Below, one piece after another: positions 30,513 through 35,992 of a DNA stretch of 35,992 bases (position 1 is its first letter; the number at the start of each line of letters is the position of its first letter). The translations under genes and the position numbers were made by a program. Below the pieces are notes generated by a model, which was not told the DNA's origin, ran no database searches, and was given only the letters and a program-made list of their open reading frames with translations. This DNA comes from Pseudoxanthomonas koreensis (GTDB lineage: Bacteria > Pseudomonadota > Gammaproteobacteria > Xanthomonadales > Xanthomonadaceae): NCBI RefSeq assembly GCF_010093225.1, contig NZ_PDWM01000033.1:1-35992 (forward strand). Direction: 5' to 3'.

Positions 30513-31501
30513 GCGTCCTCTGTTTTCCCTTTCCCTGGGTCGAGCCTTGAGCGGACCGCGAACCAGCCCGCCACCGCAAGCGCGAACCACAACACCGCGC
30601 CCCCCCCGGCGAACAGCGGTGTGCATCCTCCCAGAAACCAGGCAAGGATAGTGGCGATCAAGCTGAACGCACCATAGACGGAAGTCACGAATACGTGACT
30701 TCTGCCCGCCTTTACCCAGCGCTGGTAGAGGTGCGAGGTATGCGGCAGCCACCAGCGCTCGCGCGCAAGCATGCGTGAGGCAAGTGTCAACGAGGCGTCA
30801 ACGAGGAAGGCCGACAGCGGCAACAGCACCAGGAGCAGGCGCTGTCCACCGACATCATCGGCTGCCAGCGCCACCAGTGCGGCCAGCGCATAGCCGAGCG
30901 TGCCGCTGCCGACATCGCCGAGGAAGATCCGCGCGCGCGGGAAATTGAACGGCAGGAATGCCACGCACGCCGCCGCCAGCGCCAGCGTCGCCACACCCGC
31001 CGCCGGCGCGAGCGCGGCCAGGCCCAGCGCGGCCAGGATCGCCTGGCTGGTGGCGAGCCCGTCGATCCCGTCCATGAAGTTCCAGACGTTGACCAGCACC
31101 GGCACCAGCACGGCGGCGAACAGGGCCCAGGCCCAGCGCCCGTCGGCCCCGAACAGGCCCCAGGCCAGCACCAGGCCCGCCACCCACTGCACGCCCAGGC
31201 GCAGGCCGGGCGACAGCGGGCGGTGGTCGTCGATCCAGCCGATCCCGGCCACCAGCAGCAGGCCCGTCGCGAACGCGAGCACCGGCAGCGCCGCGACCGT
31301 GCCGGCGGCGAGCACGGCCGCGCAGCCGGCCAGCAGGGCCACGGCGATGCCGATCCCGCCGCCGCGGGGCGTCGGCACCGTGTGGCTGCGACGCTCGCCG
31401 GGCTGGTCGACCAGGTTGCGGCGGCGGGCATAGGCCAGCGCGCACCCGGTCGCGAGCGCCGACACCCCTGCATGGAGCGCCAGCCAGGTTGCCAGCGCCA
31501 T
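30509..31501 (-). CDS. WecA/WbpL-type undecaprenyl-phosphate glycosyl-1-phosphate transferase
   Basis: Family 4 (MraY/WecA/WbpL) polytopic membrane enzyme that transfers a sugar-1-phosphate from a UDP-sugar to undecaprenyl phosphate and so starts O-antigen synthesis. The 330 residues have about ten membrane helices and the family motifs: HTVPTPRGGGIGI (about 40-52), the metal-binding WIDDHRPLSPG, WNFMDGIDGLA, FLGDVGSGTLGYAL and HTSHLYQRW. It is shorter and more alanine-rich than E. coli WecA, closer to Pseudomonas WbpL. Its ATG overlaps the lapB stop (TGATG) and its stop overlaps the WbpM-like start. Together they give initiation enzyme plus sugar-precursor enzyme. Confidence 0.93.
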   Translation of the reverse strand: MALATWLALHAGVSALATGCALAYARRRNLVDQPGERRSHTVPTPRGGGIGIAVALLAGCAAVLAAGTVAALPVLAFATGLLLVAGIGWIDDHRPLSPGLRLGVQWVAGLVLAWGLFGADGRWAWALFAAVLVPVLVNVWNFMDGIDGLATSQAILAALGLAALAPAAGVATLALAAACVAFLPFNFPRARIFLGDVGSGTLGYALAALVALAADDVGGQRLLLVLLPLSAFLVDASLTLASRMLARERWWLPHTSHLYQRWVKAGRSHVFVTSVYGAFSLIATILAWFLGGCTPLFAGGGAVLWFALAVAGWFAVRSRLDPGKGKTEDA

Positions 31502-32679
31502 CAGACCACCGCGTAGTTCAGCAGCGGCTTGACCGTGCCCCACTCCTTGCAGCTGGGGCATTGCCAGTGGTGGGTACGCGCACCGAAGCCGCAGCGGGTG
31601 CAGCGGTAGCTGGGGTTGCGCACCAGCAACTGGTCGGTGATGTGCTTGAGGTCGTGCAGGGTCGCGGTGCTGTCGGCGCCGACCGCCAGGGTCAGGTCGA
31701 TCAGCGCGGCCTCGCCACGGACCGAGGGCCGATCCTTGAGCTGGCGGCCGAGGTAGTCGCGCGCGGCCTGGGCGCCCTCCTGCCCTTCGATCAGCCGGGT
31801 GAGGGCCAGTACCGGGGCGATGCCGCGATAGTGCTCGCTCATCTCGGCGAGGAAGGCGCGGGCGCCGGCGTTGTCGCCCACTTCGCCGTAGCAGGCCAGC
31901 AGGCTGGGCAAAAACTCGGGCAGGTAGTCCGGGTCGTGGCGCGCGGCGCGTTCGTAGGCGCGGATCGCGGCCTCGGCGTTGCCGGCGTCGGCCTCGATCC
32001 GGCCCTCCAGGATGCCCGCGCGCACGCTGGTGGCGTCGGCCTGGTAGGCGCGCGCGATCGCGGCGCGGGCCCCGTCGCGATCGCCGTTGGCGCGGTGGCG
32101 CTCGGCCAGCTCGCATTCGAACTGCGACACCAGTTTGCCCATCGGTTCGGCGGTGACTTCCTCGTAGCGGGTGGCGTTGTCGATTGCCCGCTCCCAGTCG
32201 CGCTCGGCCTGGTAGATGCCGATCAGGTGCTTCAGCGCCTGCGGCGCACGCTCGTCGATCCGCGCCAGGTCGCTGAACACGGTCTCGGCGCGATCGAGCA
32301 GGCCCGACTTCATGTAGTCCTCGCCCAGCGCGAGCAGGGCCTGCACCCGCTGCTGGTCGCTGAGGTCGTTGCGCTGGACCAGGCCCTGGTGCAGGCGGAT
32401 GGCGCGGTCGACCTCGCCACGGCGGCGGAACAGGTGGCCAAGCGCGACCTGGGTCTCGAAGGTCTCCTTGTCCAGCTCGGCGATGTGCAGGAACAACTCG
32501 ATCGCCTTGTCAGGCTGCTCGTTGAGCAGGTAGTTCAGGCCGCGGAAATAGGTGCTGGACAGGCGGCTGACCTGGGTGTCGCCATGGCGCTGGCCACCGC
32601 GACGACCGACGACCCAGCCAGTCAGCGCGGCCAGCGGCAGGAACAGGAAGAACCAGAACCACTCGGTGAGGAATTCCAT
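31501..32679 (-). CDS. lapB: Lipopolysaccharide assembly protein LapB (YciM)
   Basis: Inner-membrane protein that directs FtsH to degrade LpxC, setting lipid A synthesis, and helps LPS assembly. The 392 residues show one N-terminal membrane helix (EWFWFFLFLPLAALTGWVVG), a cytoplasmic TPR array of about nine units starting at STYFRGLNYLLNEQPDKAIE, and a C-terminal rubredoxin-type metal domain with CTRCGF and CPSCKEWG. All diagnostic parts are present. It lies three bases after lapA and is coupled to the glycosyl-1-phosphate transferase through a TGATG overlap. Confidence 0.96.
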   Translation of the reverse strand: MEFLTEWFWFFLFLPLAALTGWVVGRRGGQRHGDTQVSRLSSTYFRGLNYLLNEQPDKAIELFLHIAELDKETFETQVALGHLFRRRGEVDRAIRLHQGLVQRNDLSDQQRVQALLALGEDYMKSGLLDRAETVFSDLARIDERAPQALKHLIGIYQAERDWERAIDNATRYEEVTAEPMGKLVSQFECELAERHRANGDRDGARAAIARAYQADATSVRAGILEGRIEADAGNAEAAIRAYERAARHDPDYLPEFLPSLLACYGEVGDNAGARAFLAEMSEHYRGIAPVLALTRLIEGQEGAQAARDYLGRQLKDRPSVRGEAALIDLTLAVGADSTATLHDLKHITDQLLVRNPSYRCTRCGFGARTHHWQCPSCKEWGTVKPLLNYAVV

Positions 32680-32682
32680 GGC

Positions 32683-32976
32683 TCAAGTGCCTTGATAGGG
32701 AGGACGCGGGCCTTCCGGCGACGTCGGGGCGGCAACAGCAGTCGCGGCCCTGTGGGCGCGGCGCAGGCGCGCCCGCAGCGGCAGCACGGTGGTGGCCATC
32801 ACGATGCCGCCGCCGAGCAGGACCCCGGCCAGCAGCGCCACCATCACCGCCACGCCGGTCGTGGTCACCACTGCGGCCACGCCGAAGTCGAGCACGATGC
32901 GCTGCGGGTTGAGCGAACCGACCACCAGGCCGGCGGCCAGGAAGGCAACCAGCACCAGCAGACGAAGAATGGTCAT
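32683..32976 (-). CDS. lapA: Lipopolysaccharide assembly protein A domain protein
   Basis: A 97-residue inner-membrane protein of the LapA/DUF1049 family with two hydrophobic helices (about 3-22 and 35-60) joined by the conserved SLNPQRIVLDF turn, and a basic, Pro/Ala-rich cytoplasmic tail. LapA partners with LapB in regulating LpxC. The canonical order ihfB-lapA-lapB is kept: 61 bases after ihfB, three before lapB. A GGGAG sequence precedes the ATG. Confidence 0.93.
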   Translation of the reverse strand: MTILRLLVLVAFLAAGLVVGSLNPQRIVLDFGVAAVVTTTGVAVMVALLAGVLLGGGIVMATTVLPLRARLRRAHRAATAVAAPTSPEGPRPPYQGT

Positions 32977-33037
32977 GTCCCGACTCCCTCGGAAATCGGG
33001 GAAAGCTTAACGGACCGCAGCGCGGCCGACGAGCCGG

Positions 33038-33352
33038 TCAGGCGCCTTCGTCCGCGGACGCGGGTGCAGGCAGCACATCGCTGACCTTCTCACGCAGCTC
33101 CTTGCCGGGCTTGAAGTGCGGCACGTGCTTGCCGGGCAGCGCGACCGAGTCACCGGTCTTGGGATTGCGGCCCAGGCGCGGCGGACGGTAATGCAGGGAA
33201 AAACTGCCGAAGCCACGGATCTCGATGCGGTCGCCCGAGGCGAGCGCGCCGCCCATCATCTCCAGCAGCGACTTGACGGCGAGGTCCACGTCCTCGGCCT
33301 TCAGGTGCGACTGGCGACGGGCCAGGATCTCGATCAGTTCGGACTTGGTCAT
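33038..33352 (-). CDS. ihfB: Integration host factor subunit beta
   Basis: DNA-bending nucleoid protein; forms IHF with the alpha subunit encoded elsewhere. The 104-residue product is a typical HU/IHF fold: [20 protein letters not shown], the DNA-binding arm [25 protein letters not shown] (written in parts: [15 protein letters not shown], then the intercalating-proline tip GRNPKTG), and [11 protein letters not shown] short acidic tail follows. It lies between rpsA and lapA; a strong hairpin without T tract separates it from rpsA. Confidence 0.96.
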   Translation of the reverse strand: MTKSELIEILARRQSHLKAEDVDLAVKSLLEMMGGALASGDRIEIRGFGSFSLHYRPPRLGRNPKTGDSVALPGKHVPHFKPGKELREKVSDVLPAPASADEGA

Positions 33353-33382
33353 CTCAGGCCTGGCTGGATGTGCGGATACAGG

Positions 33383-33415
33383 CCATGGCGGCCCGGGGAT
33401 GCCGGGCCGCCATGG
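33383..33415 (-). other. 14-bp hairpin without T tract between rpsA and ihfB
   Basis: CCATGGCGGCCCGG (33383-33396) and its exact complement (33402-33415) enclose GGATG. The minus-strand transcript has no T run after it, so it is unlikely to be an efficient intrinsic terminator. It may protect the 3' end of processed rpsA mRNA or reduce read-through into ihfB. Confidence 0.75.
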
Positions 33416-33430
33416 ATGCTGCGTGTTGCC

Positions 33431-35119
<1,689 letters not shown>

Positions 35120-35143
35120 TGTTGATTACTCGGTTGAACACAC

Positions 35144-35181
35144 GGACGGGACGCCATCGCTCGATGGTCGTATTCCCGTCC
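35144..35181 (-). promoter_or_regulatory. Stem-loop in the rpsA leader
   Basis: An outer stem GGACGGGA (35144-35151) with TCCCGTCC (35174-35181) encloses an inner stem CCATCG/CGATGG (35154-35159, 35162-35167). It ends 25 bases before the rpsA ATG. Given the missing Shine-Dalgarno, it may serve S1 autoregulation like the hairpins of the E. coli leader; this is analogy only. Confidence 0.6.
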
Positions 35182-35223
35182 CCCTGTCAGGCCCGCGCCG
35201 GCGCCTTGTGTGGTTGTGGTTGG

Positions 35224-35253
35224 AAAAAAAACCGTCGCGGACGTCCACGACGG
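35224..35253 (-). terminator. Rho-independent terminator between cmk and rpsA
   Basis: On the minus strand the 6-bp stem CCGTCG/CGACGG, extended by a wobble pair and two G-C pairs around ACGT, is followed by eight T residues (35231 down to 35224). It begins 60 bases after the cmk stop, so rpsA must have a promoter inside the remaining leader or depend on read-through. Confidence 0.85.
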
Positions 35254-35312
35254 AGCCTTTGCTGCGTGTCTGCTGCGTGCGATCCGTGGCCGCTCGGCCG
35301 GTGGGGTCGTTA

Positions 35313-35962
35313 TCAGTCGGCGCGCGCCGGCACCAGGGCCAGCACGCGGTCGACGACCTCGTCGATGGACAGGCCGGTGGTGTCGATGAGGACGGCGTCG
35401 TCGGCCGGCTTCAGCGGCGCCACGGTGCGCTGGGCATCGCGGGCATCACGGGCGAGAATCTCCCGCAGCAGACCGTCAAATGTAACCGAAACCCCTTTTT
35501 CGTTCAACTGGTTATGGCGCCTGCGGGCCCGCTCTTCGGCGCTGGCGGTCAGGAACACCTTGGTCGTGGCGTCTGGGAAGATGACGGTGCCCATGTCGCG
35601 GCCGTCGGCGACCAGCCCCGGCGCCTGCCGGAACGCCCGCTGCCGCTCCTTCAGGGCGGCCCGGACCTCGGGGATGGCGGCGATGGCCGAGGCCAGGGTC
35701 CCGGTGGTCTCCAGGCGCAGCTCGGCGGTGGCGTCGGTGCCGTTCACCAGTACCCGCAGGTCCTCGCCCAGCTCCCGGAACTCGACCGCGGTGTCGAAGG
35801 TGCAGCGGACCAGGGCCGCCGGGTCGGACAGGTCCAGGTCGGCCCAGCTGGCCGCCACCCCCACCGCCCGGTACAGTGCGCCCGAATCCAGGTAGTGCCA
35901 GCCCAGCCGCGAGGCGGCCAGTCGGCTCACCGTGCCCTTGCCGGCGCCGGACGGGCCATCGA
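35313..35962 (-). CDS. cmk: Cytidylate kinase, 5' end missing
   Basis: Phosphorylates CMP and dCMP with ATP. The P-loop [16 protein letters not shown] is in frame at the very edge, followed by [19 protein letters not shown], the CMP-binding insert, [23 protein letters not shown], the lid [13 protein letters not shown] and the C-terminal [14 protein letters not shown]. Only the first few residues are lost: the codon before Asp (35963-35961) takes its first base from the adapter, and the natural one could be ATC (Ile), as in many Cmk proteins. A start at the GTG of 35930 would cut off the P-loop and is not credible. About 216 residues remain of a family of about 225. Confidence 0.95.
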
Positions 35963-35992
35963 CTGTCGCGTAGAAACCTCTGACGCGTCCGG
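35963..35992. other. Sequencing adapter remnant at contig end (not genomic)
   Basis: On the plus strand, starting at 35963, a gapless comparison with the outward-reading Nextera mosaic end and Read 1 linker matches 22 of 30 bases (14/19 in the mosaic end, 8/11 in the linker). It starts where the cmk P-loop sequence stops resembling the family. Polarity is outward, mirroring the left end. Weaker than the left-end match, but position and orientation agree. Confidence 0.75.

Noticed and set aside
35313-35930. Complete 205-residue Cmk starting at GTG 35930
   Set aside because: It would begin after the P-loop, which is present in frame just upstream, so the gene is truncated by the contig end rather than starting there.

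Overview
The window carries 28 recognisable protein genes on very GC-rich DNA. Gene content and order point to the Xanthomonadales (Lysobacteraceae/Xanthomonadaceae; Luteimonas, Lysobacter or Pseudoxanthomonas-like). The clues are ndk-rlmN-pilW-rodZ-yfgM-bamB-der, ihfB-lapA-lapB followed by O-antigen initiation genes, MoeB with an N-terminal rhodanese domain, and GTAG-type REP palindromes. It is almost entirely chromosomal housekeeping sequence. I see no rRNA, tRNA, CRISPR array, transposase, prophage or plasmid gene. Both ends (1-56 and 35963-35992) look like degraded Nextera transposome adapter pointing outward. The window is therefore probably a whole draft contig, and the two end genes are cut by the assembly rather than by biology.

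Left part (57-6220): a truncated flavin-dependent luciferase-family monooxygenase, a DUF1249 protein and ppsR are read leftward. ppsA is divergent from ppsR, so the PEP synthase and its bifunctional regulator share one 144-bp promoter region holding a CGTTTTC/GAAAACG palindrome. After a clear terminator come orn (leftward), a DUF2721 membrane protein, and a membrane-anchored HTH-2TM protein preceded by a possible short leader ORF.

Middle (6224-23110): everything except one small DUF1244 gene is read leftward. The GMP branch guaB-guaA is followed by tadA. folD lies upstream of guaB, separated by a 304-bp spacer that holds a 102-bp element with perfect 23-bp inverted ends. Next, in transcription order, comes the long run ndk-rlmN-pilW-rodZ-yfgM-bamB-der-mobA-moeA-moeB-antiporter. 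It joins nucleotide supply, ribosome/tRNA methylation, type IV pilus secretin assembly, cell shape, outer-membrane protein assembly, ribosome assembly and molybdenum cofactor synthesis. Two REP palindromes supply the stop codons of three genes here.

Right part (23168-35962): a PsrA-like TetR regulator with a textbook PsrA-type box over its own predicted start site heads a rightward fatty-acid oxidation operon (FadN-type fused dehydrogenase/hydratase plus thiolase). It converges on a leftward group: cmk (partial), rpsA, ihfB, lapA, lapB, a WecA/WbpL-type glycosyl-1-phosphate transferase, a WbpM/CapD-type nucleotide-sugar dehydratase and galU. The last four genes overlap stop-to-start, linking control of LPS synthesis (LapB) to O-antigen or exopolysaccharide precursor synthesis. 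No wholly new system is evident. The items most worth a second look are the adapter ends, the guaB-upstream inverted repeat, the REP stop codons, the PsrA box and the orphan terminator upstream of ndk.
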